A DNA stretch of 63,356 nucleotides from an uncultured Collinsella sp. (lineage in GTDB: Bacteria > Actinomycetota > Coriobacteriia > Coriobacteriales > Coriobacteriaceae). Where the stretch lies: the NCBI GenBank assembly GCA_900541025.1, contig UQIL01000012.1:1-63356 (forward strand), read 5' to 3'. The notes under the pieces were generated by a model. That model had not been told where the DNA came from. It searched no databases and saw nothing but the letters and a program-made list of their open reading frames with translations. Positions 1 to 7,258 of the stretch are shown here, piece after piece (the stretch's first letter is position 1; the number at the start of each line of letters is the position of its first letter). A program made the position numbers and the translations under genes.

Positions 1-782
1 GCCTCGGCAAGCAGCTGCTCCCACAGGGCGGCGTCGTGCAGCTGCCAGCCCTCAAAGCCCCAGCGCTCGCGTGCGGCGCCCGGGGCGCGGTCAGTCAGGA
101 TATTCACGGCCTCCAGCAGCAGGCCGCCGCCGGCGCACGAGGCGTCGATCAGCGTGGGCAGAGCCTCGTTCTCGTAATCGTCGGCCGTCAGCTCGCGCTC
201 GCACAGTGCGGTCCAGCCGACCTGCGCCAGCACCAGGGCGGCGTAGTCGGGGCGCAGCACGTGCGTACCCTCGCCGGCGCGGGTCGCGGCAGGCGGCAGG
301 CGTTTGAACAGCGGGTCGCCCGAAAGGTCCAGGCTGATGCTCGCGCGGCGCTGGCGCAGCGAAAGCAGCAGGTGAACGTCGGGGTCGGCGGCATCGACAT
401 CGGCGCGACGGCCCGTGGTCTCGGCCAGGCGGTCGCACAGCGCGTCTTTGGCGCGCAGGGCAGAGAAGCGCGTGTTGCGCAGCTGCTCGGTCACGCCGCG
501 GGCGGTGATGGCGATGGTGGCGCCGGGGCGGATGATGGTCTCCCAAGCGATGTCGTAAACGCTGTCGTACAGTTCATCGGCATCCTGCGCCTCAAAGCGC
601 CCGAGTACCACGAACACACGGCTCGCCAGGCGTGACCACAGACAGGCGCGGTAGCCTTCTTCGAGCTCGCCCTCAAACGTGGCGCGGCCCTTCAGCCGGC
701 GAACATGCGAAAGCCCGAGGCGTTTAAGCTCATCGGCGAGTGCGGACTCAAAGCCCTCGGGGCAGCTTGCGTAAAATTCCAT
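1..782 (-). CDS. RlmL-type 23S rRNA (guanine-N2) methyltransferase, partial (3' end off window)
   Basis: The window edge cuts this gene after 260 residues. The protein starts MEFYASCPEGFESALADE, the usual opening of the RlmL/YpsC group of THUMP-domain methyltransferases that modify a guanine of 23S rRNA in the cytoplasm. A THUMP-like region fills roughly residues 45-160. Near residue 230 comes LIDASCAGGGLLLEAV, which matches the SAM-binding motif usually written DPxCGSGTxLIEAA but with GSGT replaced by AGGG. The catalytic NPPY motif would lie beyond the edge, so a defect cannot be ruled out. The ATG at 782 is preceded by GAGAGG at a good distance. It diverges from the HAD gene with a gap of only about 75 bases, which must hold both promoters. 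Confidence 0.75.
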   Translation of the reverse strand, partial: MEFYASCPEGFESALADELKRLGLSHVRRLKGRATFEGELEEGYRACLWSRLASRVFVVLGRFEAQDADELYDSVYDIAWETIIRPGATIAITARGVTEQLRNTRFSALRAKDALCDRLAETTGRRADVDAADPDVHLLLSLRQRRASISLDLSGDPLFKRLPPAATRAGEGTHVLRPDYAALVLAQVGWTALCERELTADDYENEALPTLIDASCAGGGLLLEAVNILTDRAPGAARERWGFEGWQLHDAALWEQLLAE

Positions 783-857
783 GGGTGACCTCTCTGGTTG
801 CGTCGCTCCATTATATGATGGATACTTCGTTTACTCTCGCCCCCGAAAGGAACCCAT

Positions 858-1685
858 ATGATTGATGCGTGCCCCGATTCCGCCGTGCTCTTTTTTGACG
901 TGGACGGCACGCTGACGTCGTTCGATCCCGACAACATGACCGACAAGGACTTTTCGGCGGTTTGCCCCTCGCAGGCGGTCGTCGAGGCGTTTCATCGCCT
1001 GCGCAATGCGGGTCACCAGGCATTTATCTGCACGGGTCGTCCCTTGTGGCTGATTGCCGATGGTCTGCGTGCTTTGGAGCCTGCGGGTGTCGTTGCCATG
1101 GCGGGAGCGACGCTCGAGGTCGAGGGCCGCGTGGTGCATGAGGACTGCTTTGACGAGGACGTTATTGAGGAGCTTGCGCGCCGTATGGCCGCGGCAGGGA
1201 TTGAGGCCTTTTTCGAGACCAACGTGGCTACTTTTGCCCTGGAACCCGCGGGTGTTGAGCAGTCGTCTCTGATCGGCACTTCTGTGGTGCACAGCACCGA
1301 GGAAATGCGCGTCGACGGCAGTCTGCGCGTGGGCAAGGTATGCCTCAGTGTGCCCAGTTTGGCTCGCGTGGCCAACGATGACGGCTTTATCGATCGCGAG
1401 TTTGAGCTGTGCAACACCGGTGGCCAGAATCGCGAGCTGAGCCCCAAGGGCATTGACAAGGGCGTGGGCGTGGCGCGAGCGCTGGAATACCTGGGTCGCA
1501 CCGGCAACGCGCGCACCTTTGGCTTTGGCGATTCCGGCAACGACCTGGGCATGCTCGCCGCCGTCGAGACAGCCGTGGCCATGGGTAACGCCATGCCCGA
1601 GGTCAAGGCGGTCGCCGACTACGTGACCGACGATGTCGCACGCGACGGTACCGTCACAGCGATGCGCCATTTTGGGTTGATTTAA
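858..1685 (+). CDS. HAD-superfamily (Cof-type) hydrolase
   Basis: A 275-residue cytoplasmic phosphatase of the Cof/YbjI branch of the haloacid dehalogenase superfamily, probably acting on sugar phosphates or other small phosphate esters. HAD motif I (DVDGT, residues 14-18) carries the nucleophile and acid/base aspartates. Motif II is the Thr of FICTGRP near residue 57, and motif IV is GFGDSGNDLGML near residue 220, binding Mg2+. The cap domain lies between motifs II and III (C2 type). The ATG follows GAAAGGAACCCAT. Length is normal. It ends in a shared bidirectional terminator with the convergent deoR gene. The substrate cannot be read from sequence. Confidence 0.85.
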   Translation: MIDACPDSAVLFFDVDGTLTSFDPDNMTDKDFSAVCPSQAVVEAFHRLRNAGHQAFICTGRPLWLIADGLRALEPAGVVAMAGATLEVEGRVVHEDCFDEDVIEELARRMAAAGIEAFFETNVATFALEPAGVEQSSLIGTSVVHSTEEMRVDGSLRVGKVCLSVPSLARVANDDGFIDREFELCNTGGQNRELSPKGIDKGVGVARALEYLGRTGNARTFGFGDSGNDLGMLAAVETAVAMGNAMPEVKAVADYVTDDVARDGTVTAMRHFGLI

Positions 1686-1686
1686 T

Positions 1687-1727
1687 AAATGGCCGGGTCG
1701 CCCGCAGTGGGGGCGACCCGGCCATTT
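1687..1727. terminator. Bidirectional intrinsic terminator between HAD and deoR genes
   Basis: A perfect 17-bp stem (1687-1703 pairing with 1711-1727) with a 7-base loop, AAAT at the base on one side and ATTT on the other, lies exactly between two convergent stop codons. It can end transcription from both directions. Confidence 0.85.
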
Positions 1728-1730
1728 GAG

Positions 1731-2522
1731 CTATTTTGCAATATAGAGCTTGGGATGACTGCGACTGCTCTCGATCGCCGCCGTCATGATGCCCTCGTCG
1801 TCTCCATCAACGATGATGCCGTCGAGGTCATCGATCTGCGCGGACCGATAAAAACTGGTCTTATTGAACTTTCCCTGGTCAACCATCATGTAGCCCTGGT
1901 TTGAGTTGGTAAGGTACATATGCTTGATCATGGCCGAGAAGTCGTGCTCGACGGTAAAACCGTGGTCGGGGTGGAATCCGTCGGCACTGACAAACGCCTT
2001 GTCGGCATGTAGTTTGCTCATGCAGTCGAGCGTTAGTGCGCCCGCGAGATAGAGGTGGCCCTTGCGCACGGAGCCGCCCAGCAGCACTACCGAAGCATTG
2101 GGGAGATTGAAGCTGGCGTAGTTCGCGATTGCAAGATCGCCGGTGATAATGGTGATCTCACGCTTGTCCATGAGGGCCTTAGCGAAGTAAAAGCCTGTGG
2201 TGCCGATATCAATTACCATAACATCGCCATCATCAACAAGAGTTGCTGCGGTTGCGGCGATGGCTTCCTTGGCCTCGACTTGGACATTGATGCGCTCCTC
2301 GGGATACGAGATTGCGTTGGAGCGAGAAAGCGATACCGCTCCGCCGCGTACGCGACGCAGCTTGCCTTCGGATTCCAGCGAGATGAGGTCGTGTCGTGCG
2401 GTGACTTCCGAAACCGAAAAACGGCGAACGATGTCGGATACCGAGATATTTGGCTTTTCGGCCAGCCAATTCATGATAAATCGCTGACGCTCGGCCGGTG
2501 AAAGGTCTGAAGTAGATGCCAT
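1731..2522 (-). CDS. DeoR-family transcriptional regulator
   Basis: A 263-residue repressor of the DeoR/GlpR family. The N-terminal winged helix (about residues 8-60) contains ISVSDIVRRFSVSEVTARHDL, followed by the family hallmark EGKLRRVRGGA. The C-terminal sugar-phosphate sensor domain starts with DVMVIDIGTTGFYFAKAL and has DKAFVSADGF further on. These regulators usually release DNA on binding a sugar phosphate. The reading frame continues upstream to 2669, but ATG 2522 has a strong AAAAGGAG 8 bases before it and begins the conserved region, so it is the chosen start. It is divergent from the aldolase-PTS operon, whose promoter carries two CTTTCGATAGC motifs, so it most likely controls that operon and itself. 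Confidence 0.88.
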   Translation of the reverse strand: MASTSDLSPAERQRFIMNWLAEKPNISVSDIVRRFSVSEVTARHDLISLESEGKLRRVRGGAVSLSRSNAISYPEERINVQVEAKEAIAATAATLVDDGDVMVIDIGTTGFYFAKALMDKREITIITGDLAIANYASFNLPNASVVLLGGSVRKGHLYLAGALTLDCMSKLHADKAFVSADGFHPDHGFTVEHDFSAMIKHMYLTNSNQGYMMVDQGKFNKTSFYRSAQIDDLDGIIVDGDDEGIMTAAIESSRSHPKLYIAK

Positions 2523-2870
2523 ATGCCGCTCCTTTTGAACAAAAGGTAAAAGATGCGCCTTTCGTAATCGAAATATAACGTATCGATATGAAAAGAACAA
2601 GGCAAATTCGAATGAATCAAAAGAACGGAATGGCATGTCACAAATGCATGCGTAGCAGATAGTTCGCACGTAAACGGGCTATAAAGAGTCTCATTCTGAA
2701 GGTGCCGCCCAAAAGAAGTACGTTCACGCCCGATATTCGACCGTTCACAGAAAGTTGACAATTGAGCTTTCGATAGCTTTTGAAATGGTTTATAAAAGAA
2801 AACCGAAAAGCTTTTGAAACAAAGAAGAAGGCTTTCGATAGCAATAGTGTTAGATGAGAAAGGACCGAAC
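2523..2870. promoter_or_regulatory. Divergent control region of deoR and the aldolase-PTS operon
   Basis: An AT-rich, gene-free stretch of about 350 bases. CTTTCGATAGC occurs twice (2767-2777 and 2832-2842) and CTTTTGAAA twice (2777-2785 and 2811-2819). TATAAA at 2791-2796 is a candidate -10 box, so one motif pair covers the -35 area and the other lies just downstream, as expected for a repressor. TTTCG/TTCGA-type words also occur on the deoR side (2555-2620). The operator role is inferred, not shown. Confidence 0.5.
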
Positions 2871-3581
2871 ATGGCGATCAAGGTGTTTGCCGACGGCGCT
2901 AACCTCGAGGGTATGCTTGACATGCATGACAATGGCAACGTTCAGGGCTTCACGACCAATCCTTCCCTTATGAAGGCCGGCGGCGTGACCGACTACCGCG
3001 CTTTTGCCAAGACGGTTCTTGAGCACATTACTGATGTGTCGGTCTCTTTTGAGGTATTCGCCGACGACGAGGCGGGTATGGAAGCCGAGGCTCGCGAGAT
3101 CGCAACCTGGGCAGACAACGTCTACGTTAAGATCCCGGCGCTCAACACCAAGGGTGAGTCCACTGCCGCGCTGGTCAAGCGCCTTTCTGCCGACGGCATC
3201 AAGGTGAATGTCACCACTATCTTCACGCCCGAGCAGGTCGACGAGTTTGTCGATGCCGTCTCTGCTGAGACCCCCTCTATTCTGTCCATCTTTGCCGGTC
3301 GCATTGCCGATACCGGCGTCGATCCGCTGCCCCTCATGGCGGAGTCCGTAAAGAAGGCTGCCGTTAAGCCTGCTGCCGAGGTTCTCTGGGCGTCTACGCG
3401 CGAGGTCCTCAATATCTTCCAGGCGGAGTCCGTTGGCTGTCAGATCATTACGGTCCCCAATGCCCTTCTTGCCAAGCGCAAGAATTTCGGGAAAGATTTG
3501 CTTGAGTACTCGCTTGATACGGTCAAGGGCTTTGCCCGCGACATTCAGGCGCTTGGTTTTCATATCCTGCCCGAGGAGTAG
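2871..3581 (+). CDS. Transaldolase / fructose-6-phosphate aldolase family protein (copy 1)
   Basis: A 236-residue class I aldolase of the short transaldolase family (TalC/FSA, MipB). Family hallmarks are FTTNPSL near residue 27, the Schiff-base lysine in YVKIP near residue 85, NVTTIFTPEQ near 110, and the C-terminal segment ILSIFAGRIADTG. The enzyme joins or cleaves C-C bonds of keto-sugar phosphates. The frame extends upstream to 2814, but ATG 2871 is preceded by AGAAAGGA and starts the conserved MAIKVFADGAN. It is the first gene of a PTS operon; the IIA gene starts 9 bases after its stop. A paralogue about 80% identical by eye lies at 6174. The lead gene presumably processes the sugar phosphate delivered by the PTS. 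Confidence 0.88.
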   Translation: MAIKVFADGANLEGMLDMHDNGNVQGFTTNPSLMKAGGVTDYRAFAKTVLEHITDVSVSFEVFADDEAGMEAEAREIATWADNVYVKIPALNTKGESTAALVKRLSADGIKVNVTTIFTPEQVDEFVDAVSAETPSILSIFAGRIADTGVDPLPLMAESVKKAAVKPAAEVLWASTREVLNIFQAESVGCQIITVPNALLAKRKNFGKDLLEYSLDTVKGFARDIQALGFHILPEE

Positions 3582-3590
3582 GGGACGAGC

Positions 3591-4037
3591 ATGCTGACCG
3601 ATCTTCTTAAGCCCGAGCTTGTTGCCTGCCACGTCGAGGCCTCCGACTGGGAGGAAGCGATCAAGGCATGCGGTAAGTTGCTCGTAGACGCTGGCAAATG
3701 CGACCAGAGCTATGTTGACGCCATGATTTCATCGGTTCACAAATTCGGCCCCTATATGGTCTTGGAAGAGGGCATCGCCATGCCCCACGCTCAGGCAGAT
3801 GGCAATGTGAGTGAAGCGGGGATCTGTATCGTCACGCTTGACCCTGCCATTGCGTTTGGACACGAGGATTTCGATCCGGTTCACGTGCTCGTGGGTATTT
3901 GCGCACCCGACCCCAAGGCTCATCTTGGCTGCTTGGCGGAGCTTTCGCAGATGTTCGAGGACGAGGACTGCGTTGCCAAGCTCAGCGCATGCGATACGCC
4001 CGAGCAGGTTTTGGAGACCATGCGTTCATTCTTTTAG
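3591..4037 (+). CDS. PTS IIA component (mannitol/fructose/ascorbate EIIA type)
   Basis: A 148-residue cytoplasmic EIIA domain of the fructose-mannitol/UlaC type. The phosphorylated histidine is in EEGIAMPHAQ near residue 63, followed by the usual core strands (GICIVTLDPAIAF) and a C-terminal helix. It takes phosphate from HPr and hands it to the IIB cysteine. It is encoded between the aldolase and IIB genes on one transcript. Length is standard for a stand-alone IIA. The sugar cannot be told from IIA alone; the UlaA-like IIC downstream suggests an ascorbate-like or pentitol-type substrate. Confidence 0.88.
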   Translation: MLTDLLKPELVACHVEASDWEEAIKACGKLLVDAGKCDQSYVDAMISSVHKFGPYMVLEEGIAMPHAQADGNVSEAGICIVTLDPAIAFGHEDFDPVHVLVGICAPDPKAHLGCLAELSQMFEDEDCVAKLSACDTPEQVLETMRSFF

Positions 4038-4112
4038 GCCTTAATGGCACGGCGATGCGTCGCCGTTTTTGGATAGACGGAAAACCGTCACGTGTAGGAG
4101 AGGAAGGTTGCC

Positions 4113-4388
4113 ATGCATATCATCACCGTATGCGGAAACGGCATCGGGTCCAGCCTGATGCTCGCTGGCAAAGTCGAGGAGCTTTGCGAGGAGGAGGGCA
4201 TCAAGGCCGACGTTGAGTCTATGGACCTGAACGGTGCTTCTTCCGCAAATCCGGATCTGTTCATCACCGTTAAGGAACTCGCCCCCGAGCTCCACGGCAA
4301 CGTTGTGATCGTTCGCAGCTATGTGAACAAGAAGAAGATCCGCGAAGACGCCCTCGAGGCAATCAAGGCGGCCGCCGCTAACGCCTAA
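4113..4388 (+). CDS. PTS IIB component (UlaB/SgaB type)
   Basis: A 91-residue EIIB of the lactose/ascorbate fold. The phosphocysteine P-loop is at the very start: ITVCGNGIGSSLML, with Cys about residue 7. Size and motif match UlaB, which passes phosphate from IIA to the sugar bound in IIC. ATG 4113 has GGAGAGGAAGG upstream. A 75-base gap containing a small GC-rich inverted repeat separates it from IIA and may tune relative expression. It belongs to the same operon as its neighbours. Confidence 0.9.
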   Translation: MHIITVCGNGIGSSLMLAGKVEELCEEEGIKADVESMDLNGASSANPDLFITVKELAPELHGNVVIVRSYVNKKKIREDALEAIKAAAANA

Positions 4389-4459
4389 AGCGGCACAAAA
4401 AAGGGCGGTTCCCTGTGGAAGAGGGAAACGCGCCCACGTTAGAGAGAAAGGAAGCGCAG

Positions 4460-5851
4460 ATGCAAGCCATCCTTCCCATACTTGAGTTTATCCAATCGAT
4501 TCTGACCAAGCCAGCGTGGATTATGGGTCTATTTGCCTTTGTGGGCCTTGTCGCGCTTAAGCGTCCTGCCCACAAGGTGATGACGGGCACCCTGAAGCCC
4601 ATTCTTGGTTACATCATGCTGTCCGCCGGCGCCGCTGTTGTTCAGGAGAACCTTGCTCCGCTGGGTACCTTCATCGAGACCGGTTTCCACATCACCGGCG
4701 TCGTGCCCAACAACGAGGTCGTTGTTTCGATGGCTCAGAGCGTCCTCGGCGTTCAGACCATGATGATCCTGATTCTCGGCTATGTCGTGAACATTATCAT
4801 TGCCCGCTTTACCAAGTTTAAGTACATCTTCCTGACGGGCCATCACAGCATGTTTATGGCCTGCCTGCTGTCTGCCGTTCTGCAGGCATCTGGCTTCCAG
4901 GATGTCCAGCTTGTCATCGTGGGCGGCATGTTCCTGGGCCTCGTGAGCGCTATGCTTCCCGCCGTTGGTCAGCGTTTCACCGAGAAGGTTACCGATGGCG
5001 ATGAAATCGCCATGGGCCACTTCGGTTCACTCGCCTATTACATCTCCGCTGCAGTCGGTACGCTTTTTGCTAAGGACGCCGAGGAGAACAGCACCGAGAA
5101 GATCGAGGTTCCCGAGAAGTTCGCCTTCCTGCGCGACACTACCATCTCCACGGCTCTTACCATGGCCTTCTTCTACCTGGTTACCGCTTTCGCCGCTTAC
5201 ATCGCAGATCCTGCGGTCGTTACCAAGACCGCTGGCGGCGACAACGTGATTGTCTATGCCCTGACCTGTGCCCTGTCCTTTGCCGTTGGTGTCACCATCG
5301 TCTATAACGGCGTTCGTATGATCCTTGCCGACCTGGTCCCGGCTTTCCAGGGCATCTCCAACAAGCTGATCCCCGGTGCCATCCCCGCCGTCGACTGCGC
5401 CGTCTTCTTCCCCTATGCTCCCACCGCCGTCATCCTCGGCTTTGTCGCATCCTTCATCGGTGGCGTGGTCGGTATGTTCATCGTGGGCGCTACCCTGGGC
5501 ATCTTCATCATCCCGGGCATGGTTCCCCACTTCTTCTGCGGTGCTACCGCAGGCATCTACGGCAATGCTACCGGCGGTCGCAAGGGCGCAGCTCTTGGCG
5601 CTTTCGTCAACGGCCTGCTCATCACCTTCGCCCCGGCCCTGCTCCTGCCCGTTCTTGACGTCTTTGGCTTCAAGAACACTACGTTCGGCGACTTCGATTT
5701 CTCCGTCATTGGTATTACGCTTGGCCGCGCTGCCGAGGCCTTCGGTACCACCGGTGTCTACGCGATTCTTACTGTCCTTCTGATCGTCGCCTTCGTCCCC
5801 AACTTCATCCACACCAAGGGTGCTGTGATTAACCACGTTGAGGAAGAGTAA
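4460..5851 (+). CDS. PTS IIC component (UlaA/SgaT family permease)
   Basis: A 463-residue polytopic membrane protein of the ascorbate-type PTS permease family. It has about ten hydrophobic segments and the family stretch VVNIIIARFTKFKYIFLTGHH near residue 115. It transports and phosphorylates the sugar together with IIB. The frame opens earlier (4415), but ATG 4460 has AGAGAAAGGAAG before it and leads straight into the first membrane helix. It is the last gene of the aldolase-IIA-IIB-IIC operon. The UlaG/D/E/F ascorbate pathway genes are absent here, so the substrate may well not be ascorbate. Confidence 0.88.
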   Translation: MQAILPILEFIQSILTKPAWIMGLFAFVGLVALKRPAHKVMTGTLKPILGYIMLSAGAAVVQENLAPLGTFIETGFHITGVVPNNEVVVSMAQSVLGVQTMMILILGYVVNIIIARFTKFKYIFLTGHHSMFMACLLSAVLQASGFQDVQLVIVGGMFLGLVSAMLPAVGQRFTEKVTDGDEIAMGHFGSLAYYISAAVGTLFAKDAEENSTEKIEVPEKFAFLRDTTISTALTMAFFYLVTAFAAYIADPAVVTKTAGGDNVIVYALTCALSFAVGVTIVYNGVRMILADLVPAFQGISNKLIPGAIPAVDCAVFFPYAPTAVILGFVASFIGGVVGMFIVGATLGIFIIPGMVPHFFCGATAGIYGNATGGRKGAALGAFVNGLLITFAPALLLPVLDVFGFKNTTFGDFDFSVIGITLGRAAEAFGTTGVYAILTVLLIVAFVPNFIHTKGAVINHVEEE

Positions 5852-5908
5852 TCCAGGCATACGTTAAGCCCTAATCGGGCGGAGCTCCGATAACCGGCTC
5901 CTACACGG

Positions 5909-5949
5909 AAGCGGTGGCGTCTCAAATGAGGCGTCACCGCTTTTGTTTT
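5909..5949 (+). terminator. Intrinsic terminator of the PTS operon
   Basis: A 14-bp stem with two G-U pairs (5909-5922 with 5929-5942), a 6-base loop, and the T-rich tail TTTTGTTTT, 57 bases after the IIC stop codon. Confidence 0.8.
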
Positions 5950-6173
5950 GGAGTGGTTGTGAAAACGTACCGGTGAAGCGCTGTCTCTGCGCCGCGAACG
6001 GAATCAACCGCGATGATCAGCAAAAACGTTTTGCCGCTGGGGTGTCGATATAAAAATGGTAAAACTGCAAACCGTTCGCCGAGAAGATGAAAACCCGCAG
6101 CTCACGCCTTGATAAACGTAGGTAAAGTGTTTAGCAGTTTATCGCCCATGTGCAAGCGAAAGGAATCAGGCAG
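5950..6173 (+). promoter_or_regulatory. Intergenic region upstream of the second aldolase
   Basis: About 220 gene-free bases between the PTS terminator and the second aldolase gene, which therefore probably has its own promoter here. The CTTTCGATAGC motif of the first promoter is not present, so the two aldolases may be regulated differently. A GAAAGGA ribosome binding site ends the region. No other structure is clear. Confidence 0.35.
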
Positions 6174-6878
6174 ATGGCAATCAAGGTGTTCGCTGACGGT
6201 GCAAATCTCGAGGGCATGCTCGACATGTACGAGAACGGCAACGTTCAGGGTTTCACGACCAACCCGTCCCTTATGAAGAAGGGCGGCGTGACGGATTACC
6301 GCGCGTTTGCCAAAGAGGTCTTGACCCACATCACCGATGTATCCGTGTCGTTTGAGGTCTTTGCCGACGACGTCGAGACCATGGAGGTCGAGGCGCGCGA
6401 GATCGCTACCTGGGCCGAGAACGTCTATGTCAAGATTCCGTGCGTGACTACCAAGGGCGAGTCCACCGCCGAGCTGGTCCGCAAGCTTTCGGCCGACGGC
6501 ATCAAGGTCAACGTCACCACCATCTTTACGCCTGCGCAGGTCGACGAGATGGTCGAGGCCGTTGACGCCGAGACGCCGTCAATCATCTCGCTCTTTGCCG
6601 GCCGCATCGCCGACACCGGCGTCGACCCCATTCCGTTTATGACGGAGTCGGTTAAGAAGGCCGCCGCAAAGCCCAACTGTGAGGTCCTGTGGGCGTCCAC
6701 GCGCGAGCTCATCAACATTTACCAGGCAGAAGCCTGCGGTTGCCAGATCATTACGGTGCCCAACAGCATCCTGGCCAAGCGCAAGAACATCGGTCGCGAC
6801 CCGTACGAGGTCTCGCTCGACACCGTGCGCGGCTTTGCCAAGGATATCGCCGCTTTGGGCTTCCATATCCTGCCGTAG
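6174..6878 (+). CDS. Transaldolase / fructose-6-phosphate aldolase family protein (copy 2)
   Basis: A 234-residue paralogue of the aldolase at 2871, with the same hallmarks: FTTNPSL, the Schiff-base lysine in YVKIP, NVTTIFTPAQ, and the ending ALGFHILP. Differences are scattered (for example PCVTTKGES against PALNTKGES), as for an old duplication within one lineage. ATG 6174 follows GAAAGGAATCAGGCAG. It is probably monocistronic, since a terminator lies before it and a strong one after it. A 19-base piece of its 3' end recurs about 155 bases downstream, which points to a rearrangement at this spot. Confidence 0.88.
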   Translation: MAIKVFADGANLEGMLDMYENGNVQGFTTNPSLMKKGGVTDYRAFAKEVLTHITDVSVSFEVFADDVETMEVEAREIATWAENVYVKIPCVTTKGESTAELVRKLSADGIKVNVTTIFTPAQVDEMVEAVDAETPSIISLFAGRIADTGVDPIPFMTESVKKAAAKPNCEVLWASTRELINIYQAEACGCQIITVPNSILAKRKNIGRDPYEVSLDTVRGFAKDIAALGFHILP

Positions 6879-7031
6879 CGCGAACACTGACTACGCCGCG
6901 GGCTGCTCGCCCCGGCTTTCCTTTCCCTATCGCTCACGCGCTCCGCGAGGGTCGCGCTAGGCAAAGGAAAGGCCGGGGCTGCCGACACGAGCTTGCCAGC
7001 AAGTTGGCGCTTGGCTTCCATATCCTGCCGT
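6858..7031. repeat. Direct repeat of the aldolase 3' end flanking a fold-back
   Basis: Nineteen identical bases, GGCTTCCATATCCTGCCGT, occur at 6858-6876 (the last codons of the aldolase) and again at 7013-7031 in non-coding DNA. The DNA between them holds an imperfect fold-back (6900-6985, e.g. 6909-6924 pairing with 6963-6979). The pattern fits an insertion or local duplication scar. Confidence 0.7.
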
Positions 7032-7033
7032 GG

Positions 7034-7249
7034 GCAAAGGTACCCCCGCCTGCGCCGTGCAAAATTGAGAGTATTCAGCAAGGTAAAGGTCTTTATCAGT
7101 TAACCGAAGCATGGAACGGCCCCCGTTTTGGCTCTGATGACGCTAAAACGGGGGCTGTTCCATGCTTTTTCGTCTCTGAGGGGCATCCGGAACGGTGGAA
7201 TTTGCAGAATACTCGCGATTTTGCACATCGCTACAGGGGGTACCTTTGC
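7034..7249. repeat. MITE-like 216-bp fold-back element
   Basis: The element is bounded by perfect 14-bp inverted repeats, GCAAAGGTACCCCC (7034-7047) and its complement (7236-7249). Inside, further arms pair (GTGCAAAAT... near 7060 with ...ATTTTGCAC near 7225), and the centre is a 22-bp near-perfect stem (7108-7129 with 7145-7166). It has no reading frame and lies just before the end of the convergent tex gene. No target-site duplication is obvious. Confidence 0.6.
7108..7170 (+). terminator. Strong hairpin with T-tail (terminator) inside the fold-back
   Basis: A 22-bp stem with one G-U pair, a 15-base loop and a following TTTT on the + strand. It would stop transcripts leaving the second aldolase gene before they run into tex. 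Confidence 0.6.
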
Positions 7250-7258
7250 TTTGGCGGT

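Noticed and set aside
858..1685. Calling the HAD protein a specific sugar phosphatase
   Set aside because: Cof-type sequences do not reveal substrate; only the superfamily is supported.
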